Shown here one piece after another: positions 10,208 through 20,656 of a stretch of DNA of 64,000 nucleotides. Below the pieces are notes generated by a model. It was not told the origin of the DNA. It saw only the letters and a list, made by a program, of their open reading frames with translations, and made no database searches. Position 1 is the first letter of the stretch. Every line of letters starts with the position of its first letter. The stretch comes from Azomonas macrocytogenes (lineage in GTDB: Bacteria; Pseudomonadota; Gammaproteobacteria; Pseudomonadales; Pseudomonadaceae). The translations under genes and the position numbers were made by a program. The stretch covers positions 29,603 to 93,602 of the forward strand of contig NZ_JACHXI010000017.1 in NCBI RefSeq assembly GCF_014191985.1. The letters are read 5' to 3'.

Positions 10208-11995
10208 TTAATAAGTGCGGACTTTAGGCTTGAAGTATTCAAGAAGATCGCCGTCAATAATCTTTGGCGAACGGTTAACGGCACGTTTGGTTACGCGCTT
10301 ATCACCTGGGAAGTACAGGGTGTGGCATAGCCATTCATTGTCGTCACGCTCTTCGAAGTCTTCACGAGCATGCGCACCGCGAGATTCCTTACGCGCTTCT
10401 GCCGCAATTGCAGTGGCTTCTGCAACCTCGAGGAGGTTTTGCAACTCCAGTGCCTCGATACGAGCAGTATTAAAAGACTGACTCTTATCGGCAATTTTGA
10501 CATTGGCAATGCGCCCACGCAGGTCAACCAGTTGCTCGATACCTTTCTGCATGTATTCACCGGTGCGGAATACACCGAAATAATTCTGCATGCAGCTCTG
10601 CAGTTCTTTGCGTAGCGGTGCAACATCCTCACCGGATGATCGCTCATTTACGCCAGCCAGACGGCTCAACGAAACATCCAGGTCGGTTGCGGTAGCATTG
10701 CGATACTCGATTCCTTCCTTAAGGGCTTTTTCCAGATGCAGACCAGTAGCGCGACCAAATACAACCAAGTCAAGCAGTGAGTTACCACCCAGACGGTTAG
10801 CACCGTGTACGGACACACAAGCTACTTCACCGACAGCAAACAGCCCTTCGATGATTTTGTCTTCGCCGTCTGCTCCTTGCGTAATTGCCTGGCCATGAAT
10901 ATTGGTAGCAACGCCACCCATCATATAGTGGCAAGTCGGAATAACCGGAACCGGAGCAACTACTGGGTCGACATGAGCAAAGGTCTTCGACAGTTCGCAA
11001 ATACCCGGCAGACGGCTGTGCAAAACTTCTTCGCCAAGATGATCCAGCTTGAGCAGCACATGATCGCCATTGGGACCACAGCCATTTCCAGCAAGTACTT
11101 CCTTGACCATTGAGCGAGCCACAACATCGCGACCAGCCAGATCTTTGGCATTCGGAGCATAACGCTCCATGAAACGCTCGCCGTGCTTGTTGATCAGATA
11201 ACCACCTTCACCACGACAGCCCTCGGTCACGAGAACACCGGCACCGGCAATGCCAGTCGGGTGGAACTGCCACATTTCGATGTCCTGAACCGGAACACCG
11301 GCACGTAGCGCCATGCCAACACCATCGCCACTGTTAATCAGGGCATTGGTAGTGGAAGCATAGATACGACCGGCACCACCAGTAGCCAAGACAGTAGCCT
11401 TGGAACGGATATATACGGTCTCGCCGCTTTCGATGCAGATGGCAATGATTCCAACGATGGCACCATCCTGATTCTTCACCAGATCTACGGCATACCATTC
11501 ATTAAGGAATACTGTGTCGTTCTTCAGGTTGTTCTGATACAGGGTGTGCAACAGAGCATGGCCAGTCCGATCCGCAGCTGCGCAAGTGCGAGCAGCCTGG
11601 CCACCTTTACCGAAGTCCTTCGACTGACCGCCGAACGGGCGCTGGTAGATACGACCGGTTTCAGTACGAGAGAAAGGCAGCCCCATGTGCTCCAGCTCGA
11701 ACACAGCTTCCGGACCGACCGAGCACATATATTCAATAGCGTCCTGGTCGCCGATGTAATCGGAGCCCTTGACAGTATCGTACATGTGCCAGCGCCAATC
11801 GTCGTTCGGATCTGACGAAGCAATGGCACAAGTAATGCCACCCTGGGCCGAAACGGTATGAGAGCGAGTAGGAAACACCTTGGTCACTACTGCGGTCTTG
11901 TATCCGGATTGAGCCAGCTGTAGCGCTGCGCGCATGCCAGCACCACCACCACCTACGATGATGGCATCAAAAGAAAGCGTACGTATATTAGCCAT
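10208..11995 (-). CDS. sdhA: Succinate dehydrogenase flavoprotein subunit (SdhA)
   Basis: Catalytic subunit (595 aa) of complex II, oxidising succinate to fumarate with covalently bound FAD. The FAD motif [17 protein letters not shown] is at residues 15-31. The His that binds FAD is in [12 protein letters not shown] near 43-54. The substrate and active-site segment [21 protein letters not shown] is near 250, and [19 protein letters not shown] near 285 carries the catalytic Arg. It lies three bases after sdhD, in the order sdhCDAB. Confidence 0.97.
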   Translation of the reverse strand: MANIRTLSFDAIIVGGGGAGMRAALQLAQSGYKTAVVTKVFPTRSHTVSAQGGITCAIASSDPNDDWRWHMYDTVKGSDYIGDQDAIEYMCSVGPEAVFELEHMGLPFSRTETGRIYQRPFGGQSKDFGKGGQAARTCAAADRTGHALLHTLYQNNLKNDTVFLNEWYAVDLVKNQDGAIVGIIAICIESGETVYIRSKATVLATGGAGRIYASTTNALINSGDGVGMALRAGVPVQDIEMWQFHPTGIAGAGVLVTEGCRGEGGYLINKHGERFMERYAPNAKDLAGRDVVARSMVKEVLAGNGCGPNGDHVLLKLDHLGEEVLHSRLPGICELSKTFAHVDPVVAPVPVIPTCHYMMGGVATNIHGQAITQGADGEDKIIEGLFAVGEVACVSVHGANRLGGNSLLDLVVFGRATGLHLEKALKEGIEYRNATATDLDVSLSRLAGVNERSSGEDVAPLRKELQSCMQNYFGVFRTGEYMQKGIEQLVDLRGRIANVKIADKSQSFNTARIEALELQNLLEVAEATAIAAEARKESRGAHAREDFEERDDNEWLCHTLYFPGDKRVTKRAVNRSPKIIDGDLLEYFKPKVRTY

Positions 11996-11998
11996 GAA

Positions 11999-12367
11999 TC
12001 AGATACCCCAAAGAATCTGCACACCCCAGACGAAGAACGCGAACATGGCAATGCCGCATGCAGCCTGGAAGAGAAAACGTACAACGGTGGCATATTTGCC
12101 GAGCGCCATCGGGGTCAGATAATCAGTGGAGATCGTCCACATGCCGACCCAGGCATGAACACTAACGGCGACCAGAGCCAGAAGACTGAAGATACGCATC
12201 AAGTTGCCGGAAAAAAATCCGGCCCACTGCGCATAGTTCAATCCCGGATGTACGACGAGGTATCCCAGCAGAAAAATGAAGTATGCCGCGAGGACTACAG
12301 CGGATACACGTTGCGCCATCCAGTCGAAAAGACCTGAGCGCGAAAAATTCGTGACGTTGGTTACCAT
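11999..12367 (-). CDS. sdhD: Succinate dehydrogenase membrane anchor SdhD
   Basis: Hydrophobic membrane anchor (122 aa) holding SdhAB at the inner membrane and sharing heme b and the quinone site with SdhC. Three membrane helices are visible, near residues 17-37 (VSAVVLAAYFIFLLGYLVV), 52-75 and 92-118. The start MVTNVTNFSRSGLFDW matches pseudomonad SdhD, so the ATG at 12367 is used rather than the one two codons upstream. It overlaps the end of sdhC by seven bases, which suggests coupled translation. Confidence 0.93.
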   Translation of the reverse strand: MVTNVTNFSRSGLFDWMAQRVSAVVLAAYFIFLLGYLVVHPGLNYAQWAGFFSGNLMRIFSLLALVAVSVHAWVGMWTISTDYLTPMALGKYATVVRFLFQAACGIAMFAFFVWGVQILWGI

Positions 12368-12735
12368 ACCCAAACTCCCGTCAAAAGGATCAACACCGCA
12401 GAAACGATGAGAACGATTTTCGAACCTTGCTTGCCACCTTCCAGCGTTTCACCGTGGCCCGTATCCATAATGAGATGGCGAACCCCAGCTACCAGGTGGT
12501 ACAGCAGCGCAGACAACAGTCCCCAAACAATCAGCTTGACCAGCGGACTGCTCAGATACATTTTGACCCGCGCAAAGCCCTCCTCGGAGGCCAGCGAGGT
12601 ATCGAGTGCGAATAGCAGCACTGCAATACCTATGAACAAGATCACACCGGAAACCCGATGCAAAATCGACGTATAAGCGGTGATAGGGAGTTTGATGGTC
12701 CTAAGATCTAGGTTTACAGGTCGTTGGCTTTTCAC
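12361..12735 (-). CDS. sdhC: Succinate dehydrogenase cytochrome b556 subunit SdhC
   Basis: Membrane subunit (124 aa) of complex II. After the short N-terminus (VKSQRPVNLDLRTIKLP) come SILHRVSGVILF, typical of the quinone site, and three membrane helices. The heme-ligand region HLVAGVRHLIMDTGH is near residues 78-92. The frame is open far upstream, but the GTG at 12735 matches known pseudomonad starts and has AAAGAAG just before it; another GTG lies at 12747. It is the first gene of the sdh-suc operon and is divergent from gltA. Confidence 0.9.
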   Translation of the reverse strand: MKSQRPVNLDLRTIKLPITAYTSILHRVSGVILFIGIAVLLFALDTSLASEEGFARVKMYLSSPLVKLIVWGLLSALLYHLVAGVRHLIMDTGHGETLEGGKQGSKIVLIVSAVLILLTGVWVW

Positions 12736-13097
12736 GGCTTCTTTCACACTCGAAGGCCCTGGCACGCAGAGCAAAGTTGTCGGGAAGAGCACTGTATAGC
12801 GCCCGCCACCCACGGGTGAAACCCTCGAAGTCTGGAACTCCTCTGGGCCCCTGCCGGTCGGTGGCCGAGTATAGACCGATAGGTTCCTAATGACAATGTG
12901 GTGAAATGCCACCAACTAAGCATTGCAGTAGGAAAGCAAAAAGCGTATTCAATCGGCCGCTATTCATGAAAATGCTCCCGGCAGGTCTCACGCCATTATG
13001 CTTTAGGCCAAATTGACATTGGCTCCTATCGTTCTATAGTGACCCGGGCCCTGCGTGGGGGCTTCTGATGATTCCAAGCAAACACAGGAGGCCATAC
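12736..13097. promoter_or_regulatory. sdhC-gltA divergent promoter region
   Basis: This 362-base gap must contain the promoters of both sdhCDAB-sucAB-lpd-sucCD and gltA. The sdhC frame stays open through most of it without family similarity. No clear -35/-10 pair or operator could be assigned by eye. Confidence 0.4.
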
Positions 13098-14369
13098 ATG
13101 GCTGACAAGAAAGCGCAGTTGATCATCGAGGGCGCAGCCCCCGTCGAGCTGCCCGTAATAAGTGCCACTCTGGGGCCAGACGTAATCGACGTCCGTGGTC
13201 TTCTCTCCACTGGTAACTTCACTTTCGACCCAGGCTTCATGTCGACCGCATCTTGCGAGTCGAAAATCACCTATATCGATGGTGACAAGGGCATCTTGCT
13301 GCATCGCGGATACCCAATCGAGCAGTTGGCGGAAAAATCCGACTACCTGGAAACCTGCTATCTCTTGCTCTATGGGGAGCTGCCAACTCCCGAGGAAAAG
13401 GAAAAGTTCGTAAACACGGTGAAAAACCACACCATGGTTCACGAACAGCTGAAAACCTTCTTCAATGGTTTTCGCCGCGATGCCCATCCGATGGCGATTT
13501 TGCTTGGGGTAGTCGGCGCTCTTTCCGCCTTCTATCACGATTCACTTGATAATAATAATCCACAGCATCGCGAGATTTCCGCGATCCGTCTGGTTGCCAA
13601 GCTCCCCACTATTGCCGCGATGGCCTACAAGTACTCCATAGGCCAACCGATGGTATATCCACGTAACGATCTTAATTACGCGGAAAACTTCCTGCACATG
13701 ATGTTCAACACGCCGTGCGAGGAAAAACCGATCAGTCCCGTGCTGGCCAAAGCCATGGACCGGATCTTTGTCCTCCATGCCGACCATGAGCAGAATGCTT
13801 CGACTTCGGCAGTGCGTTCTGTAGGTTCGACTGGTGCCAACCCATTCGCCTGTATTGCCGCCGGTATCGCCGCACTCTGGGGACCGGCTCATGGTGGTGC
13901 AAACGAAGCCGTACTGACCATGTTGGACGAAATCGGGGATGTCTCGAATATCGAGAAATATCTGGCCAAGGCCAAGGATAAGAACGATCCGTTCAAACTG
14001 ATGGGCTTTGGCCACCGCGTCTACAAGAACTTCGATCCACGTGCGCGCGTCATGAAGAAGACCTGTGACGAGGTACTGGCCGAGCTGGGTATCAACGACC
14101 CACAACTGGAACTGGCGATGAAGCTCGAGCAAATCGCGCTGAAGGATCCCTACTTCGCCGAGCGTAACCTGTACCCGAACGTAGACTTCTACTCGGGTAT
14201 CATCCTCAAGGCCGTTGGTATTCCGACCAGCATGTTTACAGTGATCTTTGCTCTGGCTCGCACCGTTGGCTGGATCTCTCACTGGAAAGAAATGCTGTCG
14301 GGCCCATACAAGATCAACCGCCCGCGCCAGCTTTACACTGGCGAATTGAAGCGCGATATCACACGCTGA
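13098..14369 (+). CDS. gltA: Citrate synthase, type II
   Basis: Hexameric type II citrate synthase (423 aa), condensing oxaloacetate and acetyl-CoA at the entry of the TCA cycle. The catalytic His residues are in [11 protein letters not shown] (near 235) and GFGHRVYKN (near 305), with the catalytic Asp in NVDFYSG (near 360). The ATG at 13098 (MADKKAQ) is preceded by ACAGGAG; the open frame extends ten codons upstream without a ribosome site. A strong terminator follows. It is divergent from the sdh operon, the usual pseudomonad arrangement. Confidence 0.97.
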   Translation: MADKKAQLIIEGAAPVELPVISATLGPDVIDVRGLLSTGNFTFDPGFMSTASCESKITYIDGDKGILLHRGYPIEQLAEKSDYLETCYLLLYGELPTPEEKEKFVNTVKNHTMVHEQLKTFFNGFRRDAHPMAILLGVVGALSAFYHDSLDNNNPQHREISAIRLVAKLPTIAAMAYKYSIGQPMVYPRNDLNYAENFLHMMFNTPCEEKPISPVLAKAMDRIFVLHADHEQNASTSAVRSVGSTGANPFACIAAGIAALWGPAHGGANEAVLTMLDEIGDVSNIEKYLAKAKDKNDPFKLMGFGHRVYKNFDPRARVMKKTCDEVLAELGINDPQLELAMKLEQIALKDPYFAERNLYPNVDFYSGIILKAVGIPTSMFTVIFALARTVGWISHWKEMLSGPYKINRPRQLYTGELKRDITR

Positions 14370-14386
14370 TAGATAGCTTTCCACTC

Positions 14387-14414
14387 AAAAAAGCTGCCTT
14401 CTGGCAGCTTTTTT
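14387..14414 (+). terminator. Rho-independent terminator of gltA
   Basis: AAAAAAGCTGCC and GGCAGCTTTTTT form a perfect 12-base stem with a TTCT loop, ending in a T-run, 18 bases after the gltA stop. The symmetric A/T tails let it act for both strands. Confidence 0.92.
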
Positions 14415-14455
14415 CTTTCAATTTTTTGTACATCGTCTGAAATTACAGGTGAACC

Positions 14456-14707
14456 TCAAGAAGTCGTCTGCTCCCACCATGTAATCAGCTCGATAGCCTC
14501 CTCCCGACTGCATCCGCAAACCTCTGGATCGGCTTTAAATCTTTGGCATACGGCTGGACGTTCTGGCTTATCGAACAAGTTGCACATAAAGTGTTCAGTC
14601 AAGTGTAGACAAGGGATTCCCGCCGGCTTTCCGTGAGGCATACCGAAAAAAGGCTGGGTTATGGAAGGCGCTACACAGCAGGCACCGCAAGCAGGGCGGC
14701 ATTCCAT
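14456..14707 (-). CDS. YkgJ-family cysteine-cluster protein
   Basis: A small protein (83 aa) of the YkgJ type, predicted to bind zinc or an iron-sulfur cluster through CRPACGACC at the N-terminus and later cysteines (CLH, CNLF, VCQRF, VCGCS). The molecular function of the family is not established. AGGAG lies five bases before the ATG at 14707; the adjacent ATG at 14710 is also possible, and the frame is open to 14749. It converges on gltA and shares its terminator region. Confidence 0.8.
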   Translation of the reverse strand: MECRPACGACCVAPSITQPFFGMPHGKPAGIPCLHLTEHFMCNLFDKPERPAVCQRFKADPEVCGCSREEAIELITWWEQTTS

Positions 14708-14879
14708 CATCACTCCTGAAGCATTGCTAAAGGCAGGTATTCTAATCACCGTAACAATGTATCAGATAATTTGGATTCATAAGTAATCGTGCCAAGAGCA
14801 TCGTTCATCAATCCGGATGACGGCAATGAATGGCTTGGGCATACTTCGCCTCCTTTTCGAACGCGAACAGGAGAGAAGC

Positions 14880-15161
14880 ATGTTCAAGGTCAACGAGTAC
14901 TTCAATGGCAGTGTCAAATCCATTGCATTCGACATGGCCAATGGCCCTGCCACGATCGGCGTCATGGCACCCGGCGAATACGAATTCGGTACCAACCAAC
15001 TGGAAATAATGCACGTGGTCTCGGGTAGTCTGGTCGCCAAGCTGCCGGGCAATGCGGATTGGAAAACATTCGAAGCCGGTAGTCAGTTCACCGTCCAGCC
15101 TAATAGCAAATTTCAGTTGAAGGTGAGTGTAGATACTGCCTATTTGTGCGAATACCACTAG
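14880..15161 (+). CDS. ppnP: Pyrimidine/purine nucleoside phosphorylase PpnP
   Basis: A one-domain cupin (93 aa, as in YaiE/PpnP), which splits nucleosides with phosphate into base and ribose-1-phosphate. The start [17 protein letters not shown] and the segments GEYEFGT and [14 protein letters not shown] fit the family. AGGAG lies six bases before the ATG at 14880; the frame is open upstream but without a ribosome site. Confidence 0.9.
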   Translation: MFKVNEYFNGSVKSIAFDMANGPATIGVMAPGEYEFGTNQLEIMHVVSGSLVAKLPGNADWKTFEAGSQFTVQPNSKFQLKVSVDTAYLCEYH

Positions 15162-15171
15162 AACGAGTCGG

Positions 15172-15201
15172 AGCGTCTATGCTCTACGAAGACTAGACGC
15201 T
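15172..15201. terminator. Hairpin between convergent ppnP and tusA
   Basis: AGCGTCTA and TAGACGCT form a perfect 8-base stem around a 14-base loop in the 119-base gap between the two convergent genes. The position suggests a shared terminator, but there is no T-run. Confidence 0.35.
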
Positions 15202-15280
15202 ACCCATATGAACAGACCCCGATAAATAGATCCATTCGCTCACATATGGTCCGAGCATTACCGCTCCCAACAGAAATCAA

Positions 15281-15535
15281 TCATTGGTTGCTTTTCTTCC
15301 GGATCCAATACAAATAACTTCCCTTTTCCGCTTTCTGCTCAAGCAATTCGTGCCCGAGAAACATACAGAATTTAGGAATATCCCTCTGCGTAGATGGGTC
15401 TGTGGCGATAACTTTGAGTAATCCGCCATCGGCCAGATCACGCACTTTGTTATGCAGCATCATCACCGGCTCCGGACAATGCAACCCAGAAGCGTCCAGG
15501 ATGTCGTCTGTTGTCATTTCAGTTGATACGCCCAT
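15281..15535 (-). CDS. tusA: Sulfur-carrier protein TusA
   Basis: TusA (84 aa) accepts persulfide sulfur from IscS and passes it on for 2-thiouridine in tRNA. The catalytic Cys is in [21 protein letters not shown] near residue 20 and the family motif [14 protein letters not shown] follows. The ATG at 15535 has GGAG six bases upstream; a later Met (MTTDD) matches the start used in some pseudomonads but has no ribosome site. It lies 51 bases downstream of rlmM on the same strand. Confidence 0.93.
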   Translation of the reverse strand: MGVSTEMTTDDILDASGLHCPEPVMMLHNKVRDLADGGLLKVIATDPSTQRDIPKFCMFLGHELLEQKAEKGSYLYWIRKKSNQ

Positions 15536-15586
15536 TAAAATCTCCGGTCGAGCAGAATGAGTTCTCGATACAGGAAAGCAACCAGG

Positions 15587-16642
15587 TCAGCTTTTGAATA
15601 CTCGCACATGGCAGGTCACCTCTTCGCGATCATGATAGAGCTGCTTGCAGGCAATACCAGCCTGCACACCTCGTCCGGCCAGTCCTGACTCGATACGCTC
15701 CAGCAAGCGCTTTACTTCGGTATAGCGCTGTTTCATCGGTAACTTGAGATTGACTACAGCTTCACGACACAGTCCTTCGCCAATCCAATTCTCCAGCAAT
15801 GCTGCATTGCGCGCAGGTTTCTCGACAATATCGCAGACCATCCAATCCACTGGCTTACGCGGGCGAAAAACGAAACCATCGACATGCTGATGTTCTACCA
15901 AACCCGAGTCCATCAGCTTTTCATTCATGGGGCCATTGTCGACGGCGATGACTCGCATATAGCGATTGACCAACTGCCAAGTCCAGCCTCCGGGTGAAGC
16001 GCCCAGATCGACAGCGGTCATTCCAGCCGTCAAGCGATCATCCCACTCACTGCGCGGAATGAAATGATGCCAGGCCTCTTCCAGTTTGAGCGTAGAGCGA
16101 CTGGGTGCCTGGCGAGGAAATTTCAGGCGCGGAATTCCCATCGGCCAAAGCGCGCTGTTGCCTTTTTCCGCAATTCCGACGAAAACCTCGCGACCACTAC
16201 GAAAAGTCATTAGCAGACAGGGTCCAGCACCACCATCCAGAAGATAGCCACTTTTGGTCAATGCCCGACGTAACGGAGCTTCGAATTTACGGCAAAAGGT
16301 CGATAGTTCCTTACCTTCATTCGTATCCAATACTTCCAGCCACAAACTGCTGCACGCCGGAATCGTTGCGAGATACTCCAGCAAAATGCCGATTCGATCC
16401 CCCTCCGGCAAGTGCAGCCATTCACCGCGCGCCCACTGCCGGGGAAATATCAACCGTGAGAAACGCACTTTTTTCATCAAGTGCTCGAGATCGTCGCCAC
16501 CATTGCAGATAAATTCTGCAAACCCAGTACCTGGACGCGCCTTGGCGTAGCCAGCGATATTCATCTGACCAGCCAAATCACCGATTTCGGCACAGACCTC
16601 ATTTTCAAAACCAGTACGGCAATGCAACAGCAATGTCTTCAT
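15587..16642 (-). CDS. rlmM: 23S rRNA C2498 2'-O-ribose methyltransferase RlmM
   Basis: RlmM (351 aa) methylates the 2'-O of C2498 in 23S rRNA. An N-terminal THUMP-like region starts MKTLLLHCRTGFENEVCAEI. The SAM site DLGASPGGWTWQLVNR lies near residues 215-230, with VDWMVCDIVEKPA near 265 and the catalytic K in NLKLPMKQRY near 305. The internal ATG at 16642 matches the family; the open frame begins 12 codons earlier. It is divergent from acnA and upstream of tusA. Confidence 0.95.
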   Translation of the reverse strand: MKTLLLHCRTGFENEVCAEIGDLAGQMNIAGYAKARPGTGFAEFICNGGDDLEHLMKKVRFSRLIFPRQWARGEWLHLPEGDRIGILLEYLATIPACSSLWLEVLDTNEGKELSTFCRKFEAPLRRALTKSGYLLDGGAGPCLLMTFRSGREVFVGIAEKGNSALWPMGIPRLKFPRQAPSRSTLKLEEAWHHFIPRSEWDDRLTAGMTAVDLGASPGGWTWQLVNRYMRVIAVDNGPMNEKLMDSGLVEHQHVDGFVFRPRKPVDWMVCDIVEKPARNAALLENWIGEGLCREAVVNLKLPMKQRYTEVKRLLERIESGLAGRGVQAGIACKQLYHDREEVTCHVRVFKS

Positions 16643-16823
16643 CGAGTTTTTCGTAAACGGCATCGAGCCAGAGCGCAAGAAAGGCGGGCATGATAGCCGA
16701 GAGTTGGAACCCTCGCTTTCCTTGTCAGTCCAGTAATTATCGACTACATGAAGCAGGGCCTTGCTTCAAGGCTCCGCATTCACTTCCCTGCTCCGCTCTG
16801 CGGAGAAGAAAAAGGAGACGAGA

Positions 16824-19496
16824 ATGCCCTCTCTGGATAGCCTCGATTGCCGCCGTAGCCTGGAAGTCGCTGGCAAAACCTACCATTACTTCAGCCTGCC
16901 GGAAGCGGCCAGACATCTAGGTGATATCTCTCGCCTGCCCGCTTCGCTGAAGGTGCTGCTGGAAAACCTGCTACGTTGGGAAGATGGCGCTACGGTGCAC
17001 AAGAAAGATTTTATCGCCCTTGCCAATTGGCTCAAGAAACGCAGCTCCAATCAGGAAATCCAGTACCGTCCGGCACGAGTGCTGATGCAGGATTTCACCG
17101 GCGTACCGGCAATCGTCGACCTGGCCGCCATGCGTGATGCCGTGTCGCGCGCAGGAGCCGACCCGCAAAAGATCAATCCCCTTTCCCCGGTCGATCTGGT
17201 GATCGATCATTCGGTTATGGTCGACCATTTCGGTAGTGATCGGGCTTTCCAGGAAAATGTGGAAATCGAGATGCAGCGCAATGGCGAACGCTATGCCTTT
17301 CTGCGCTGGGGCCAGCAGGCTTTCGATAACTTCCGCGTAGTACCGCCAGGCACCGGCATCTGTCACCAGGTGAATCTGGAATACCTGGGACAGGTAGTCT
17401 GGACCCGGGACGAGAATGGCGATACCTACGCCTATCCGGATACCTTGGTAGGAACCGACTCTCATACCACTATGATCAATGGCTTGGGCATCCTCGGCTG
17501 GGGTGTCGGTGGCATCGAGGCCGAAGCGGCCATGCTTGGCCAGCCGGTTTCCATGCTGATTCCTGAAGTGGTCGGCTTTCGCCTGACCGGCAAGCTACAA
17601 GAAGGCATGACCGCTACTGACCTGGTACTTACCGTAACCCAGATGCTGCGCAAGCAGGGAGTAGTCGGCAAATTCGTTGAATTCTTCGGCCCGGGCCTCG
17701 ATAACCTCCCACTGGCCGACCGCGCGACCATCAGTAATATGGCACCGGAATACGGTGCAACCTGCGGCTTTTTCCCTGTGGATCAAGTCACTATCGACTA
17801 TCTGCGCCTGACCGGCCGCGACGAGTCGCGCATCGCGCTAGTCGAAGCGTACAGCAAAGCCCAAGGTCTGTGGCGTGATAGCAACACTCCCGATCCAGTG
17901 TTTACCCACACGCTGGAGCTGGAGCTGGCCGATGTCGTACCATCGCTGGCCGGCCCGAAACGCCCACAGGATCGTGTGGCACTAAGCGATATCGGTGCGA
18001 GTTTCGATTTGCTGCTGGAAACCACCGGTAAACGGCAACAGGCCGAGACAGCATTCGAGGTCAAGGACGAAGATTTCCCGCTCAAGCATGGCGCAGTGGT
18101 CATTGCCGCCATCACCTCTTGCACCAACACTTCCAACCCCAATGTCTTGATGGCTGCAGGCCTGCTGGCCAAAAAAGCCGTGGAGCGAGGCTTGCAACGC
18201 CAGCCCTGGGTCAAATCCTCATTGGCTCCCGGCTCCAAGGTTGTGACCGACTACCTGGAAAAGGCCGGTCTTACACCTTATCTGAATCAGCTTGGCTTCA
18301 ACCTGGTCGGCTATGGTTGCACCACCTGCATCGGCAACTCTGGCCCACTGTCCGAGCCCATCGGCCAGGCAATTACCGATAACGATTTGATCGTATCCTC
18401 GGTTCTATCCGGCAATCGCAATTTCGAAGGTCGCGTGCATCCGCTGGTCAAGGCCAACTGGCTGGCCTCGCCACCGCTGGTTGTGGCCTTTGCCCTGGCT
18501 GGAACTACGCGCATTGATTTGTCCAGGGAACCGCTGGGATTTGATGACAAGAATCAACCGGTCTATCTCAAGGAGATCTGGCCGAGCAGCAGCGAGATAA
18601 ACGCAGCCGTCAGCCAGATCGACGGCAGCATGTTTCGCCGACGCTATGCCAACGTATTCGATGGCGACAAGAACTGGCAGGCCATTTCGGTCGGCACAGG
18701 CGACACTTATGAATGGAATGCCGACTCCAGCTATGTGCAGAATCCGCCTTTCTTCGAAGACATCGACAAGCCAGCAGCCTCGCCAGAGGATATCGAAGGC
18801 GCTCGCATCCTGGCGCTATTCGGTGATTCCATCACCACCGACCATATCTCACCTGCCGGGAATATAAAGGCCAACTCACCAGCGGGGCTTTATCTACAAC
18901 AGCTCGGCGTCGCTCCGGAGGATTTCAATTCCTACGGCTCACGCCGTGGTAATCACGAAGTGATGATGCGTGGCACCTTTGCCAATATCCGTATCAAAAA
19001 CGAAATGCTGGGCGGTGAAGAAGGCGGCAATACGCTCTACCAGCCGGATGGTGAAAAGATGTCGATCTACGCGGCTGCCATGCGCTACCAGAGCCAAAAC
19101 ACGCCACTGGTGGTGATTGCCGGCAAGGAATATGGCACCGGATCCAGCCGCGACTGGGCAGCCAAGGGCACCAATCTACTGGGGGTAAAGGCCGTAATCG
19201 CCGAAAGCTTCGAGCGTATTCACCGCTCCAACCTGATCGGTATGGGAGTTCTGGCCTTGCAGTTCATTAATGGCCAGACCCGTCAGTCGCTGGGACTCAC
19301 TGGCCGCGAAATACTCTCCATCCACGGACTTTCCGCCGATATCGAGCCACAGCAGACGCTTGGAGTCACCATAGAGCGCCCCGATGGTAGTCACGATACC
19401 TTCGAAGTGCTGTGCCGTATCGATACGACCAATGAAGTCCAGTACTTCAAGGCTGGCGGAATTTTACATTATGTATTGCGTAGCCTGATCAAGTGA
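16824..19496 (+). CDS. acnA: Aconitate hydratase A
   Basis: Monomeric [4Fe-4S] aconitase (890 aa) isomerising citrate and isocitrate. The cluster cysteines lie in [13 protein letters not shown] near 432 and [12 protein letters not shown] near 500. [14 protein letters not shown] near 212 and the swivel-domain [15 protein letters not shown] near 780 are typical of IRP/AcnA enzymes. AAGGAG lies seven bases before the ATG at 16824; the frame is open 21 codons upstream without support. It is divergent from rlmM. Confidence 0.97.
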   Translation: MPSLDSLDCRRSLEVAGKTYHYFSLPEAARHLGDISRLPASLKVLLENLLRWEDGATVHKKDFIALANWLKKRSSNQEIQYRPARVLMQDFTGVPAIVDLAAMRDAVSRAGADPQKINPLSPVDLVIDHSVMVDHFGSDRAFQENVEIEMQRNGERYAFLRWGQQAFDNFRVVPPGTGICHQVNLEYLGQVVWTRDENGDTYAYPDTLVGTDSHTTMINGLGILGWGVGGIEAEAAMLGQPVSMLIPEVVGFRLTGKLQEGMTATDLVLTVTQMLRKQGVVGKFVEFFGPGLDNLPLADRATISNMAPEYGATCGFFPVDQVTIDYLRLTGRDESRIALVEAYSKAQGLWRDSNTPDPVFTHTLELELADVVPSLAGPKRPQDRVALSDIGASFDLLLETTGKRQQAETAFEVKDEDFPLKHGAVVIAAITSCTNTSNPNVLMAAGLLAKKAVERGLQRQPWVKSSLAPGSKVVTDYLEKAGLTPYLNQLGFNLVGYGCTTCIGNSGPLSEPIGQAITDNDLIVSSVLSGNRNFEGRVHPLVKANWLASPPLVVAFALAGTTRIDLSREPLGFDDKNQPVYLKEIWPSSSEINAAVSQIDGSMFRRRYANVFDGDKNWQAISVGTGDTYEWNADSSYVQNPPFFEDIDKPAASPEDIEGARILALFGDSITTDHISPAGNIKANSPAGLYLQQLGVAPEDFNSYGSRRGNHEVMMRGTFANIRIKNEMLGGEEGGNTLYQPDGEKMSIYAAAMRYQSQNTPLVVIAGKEYGTGSSRDWAAKGTNLLGVKAVIAESFERIHRSNLIGMGVLALQFINGQTRQSLGLTGREILSIHGLSADIEPQQTLGVTIERPDGSHDTFEVLCRIDTTNEVQYFKAGGILHYVLRSLIK

Positions 19497-19670
19497 AACT
19501 GACTCGCTTCAGGGTTTTCGGCAGACTGGATGGCCGCTGGAAAGCAGCCATTCGCCATTGTGCGATTTCATTTTTCCTTCATATGAAGAACCGACGCATC
19601 TTTTCGCATCGATACCTGTCGAACGTTAGCCCTAACTGCCAGGGAATTATCTATGAAAGAGGAGTCGACC

Positions 19671-20069
19671 ATGAATAAGTCACTAATGATCGCAGCATTG
19701 GCTGCAACTGCTATTCTTGCAGGATGTGACAAGAAAGAAGAAAGAGCTCCGGCCTCACCGGTAACCTCTACCGCGCCACCGGTAACATCGGTAGCCACAC
19801 CACAAAGCGCTCCCGAAATAGTGAGTTATACCTGCGACAGTGGCAAAACCCTGACCGTGGAATATTTCCCTGAAAACAAGGCAACGCTGAAATACGAAGG
19901 CTCGACCCACGCACTGGCGGCAGCATCGGCAAGCAGCAAACGCTACCTCAACGACGATATCCAATGGAATAGAGCAGCTGCCGGCTCGAAGAGCACACTC
20001 TCTCACATGAAAGCCGGCACCAGTGGCGAAACGATCGAAAGCTGCCTTGAACCAGCCTCACAGCACTGA
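19671..20069 (+). CDS. MliC-type lipoprotein (membrane-bound lysozyme inhibitor fold)
   Basis: A 132-residue lipoprotein precursor. The signal MNKSLMIAALAATAILAGC ends in a clear lipobox with Cys 19. A Ser/Thr/Pro-rich linker follows, then one small domain with SYTCDSGKTLTVEYFPENKA, matching the MliC/PliC family of C-type lysozyme inhibitors (YxCd.g..l.v.y...). The final Cys (ESCLEP) can pair with the first domain Cys. AGAGGAG precedes the ATG. It ends six bases from the convergent ankB-like gene. Confidence 0.75.
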   Translation: MNKSLMIAALAATAILAGCDKKEERAPASPVTSTAPPVTSVATPQSAPEIVSYTCDSGKTLTVEYFPENKATLKYEGSTHALAAASASSKRYLNDDIQWNRAAAGSKSTLSHMKAGTSGETIESCLEPASQH

Positions 20070-20075
20070 TCACCA

Positions 20076-20609
20076 TTACTGCATAACGAAGCGTAACTGC
20101 CTGACGATATGGGTGAGTCCTTGCCCTTGCGCCAGGCTCGCAGCCGTGTTGCCCTGCCGATCGACCAGATCGGCATCGGCCCCATGTTGCAGATATAACT
20201 GCACGATAGCCTCTCGCCCGAATAACGAAGCCATCATCAAGGCTGTCTGGCCCGCATGGTTTGTATGGTTGATGTTACAGCCGGTATTTTCCAGCAGCCA
20301 TTTCGCTGTTCCTTCGTATCCCCTGTAGGCAACGCCCATGTATACGTTGCTGCCCTGCTGGTCCTCGGCACAGGGCTCGGCACCATGCTTGAGCAGCCAG
20401 GCGAGCACCTCGGTATGGCCGTAATAGGCAGCCATGATGAATGGCGTATAACCTCGTGCATTGACTGCATTCAGATTCGCCCCCTTGGCTGTCAACGTCT
20501 CCAGAACCGCAACATTGCCTTCGCGAGCAGCATCCAGCAGGCGTTCATCGTCTTCATCAGCCAGAGCTATCGAGGTTATCAGCATGAGAAAGGCAAACAG
20601 ATAGCGCAT
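20076..20609 (-). CDS. ankB: Exported ankyrin-repeat protein (AnkB-like)
   Basis: A 177-residue periplasmic ankyrin protein. The signal MRYLFAFLMLITSIALA is followed by four to five ankyrin repeats: DERLLDAAREGNVAVLETL, NARGYTPFIMAAYYGHTEVL, a third around QGSNVYMGVAYRGYEGTAKWL, NHAGQTALMMASLFGREAIVQLYL and RQGNTAASLAQGQG. It lies 47 bases downstream of a katB-like catalase. In P. aeruginosa the katB-ankB pair is co-transcribed and AnkB is needed for full catalase activity, so the same role is inferred. Confidence 0.85.
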   Translation of the reverse strand: MRYLFAFLMLITSIALADEDDERLLDAAREGNVAVLETLTAKGANLNAVNARGYTPFIMAAYYGHTEVLAWLLKHGAEPCAEDQQGSNVYMGVAYRGYEGTAKWLLENTGCNINHTNHAGQTALMMASLFGREAIVQLYLQHGADADLVDRQGNTAASLAQGQGLTHIVRQLRFVMQ

Positions 20610-20656
20610 AGTGAAAAGCAGCCATGCTTACACATGGCCGCCCCCTCTTATTGGTT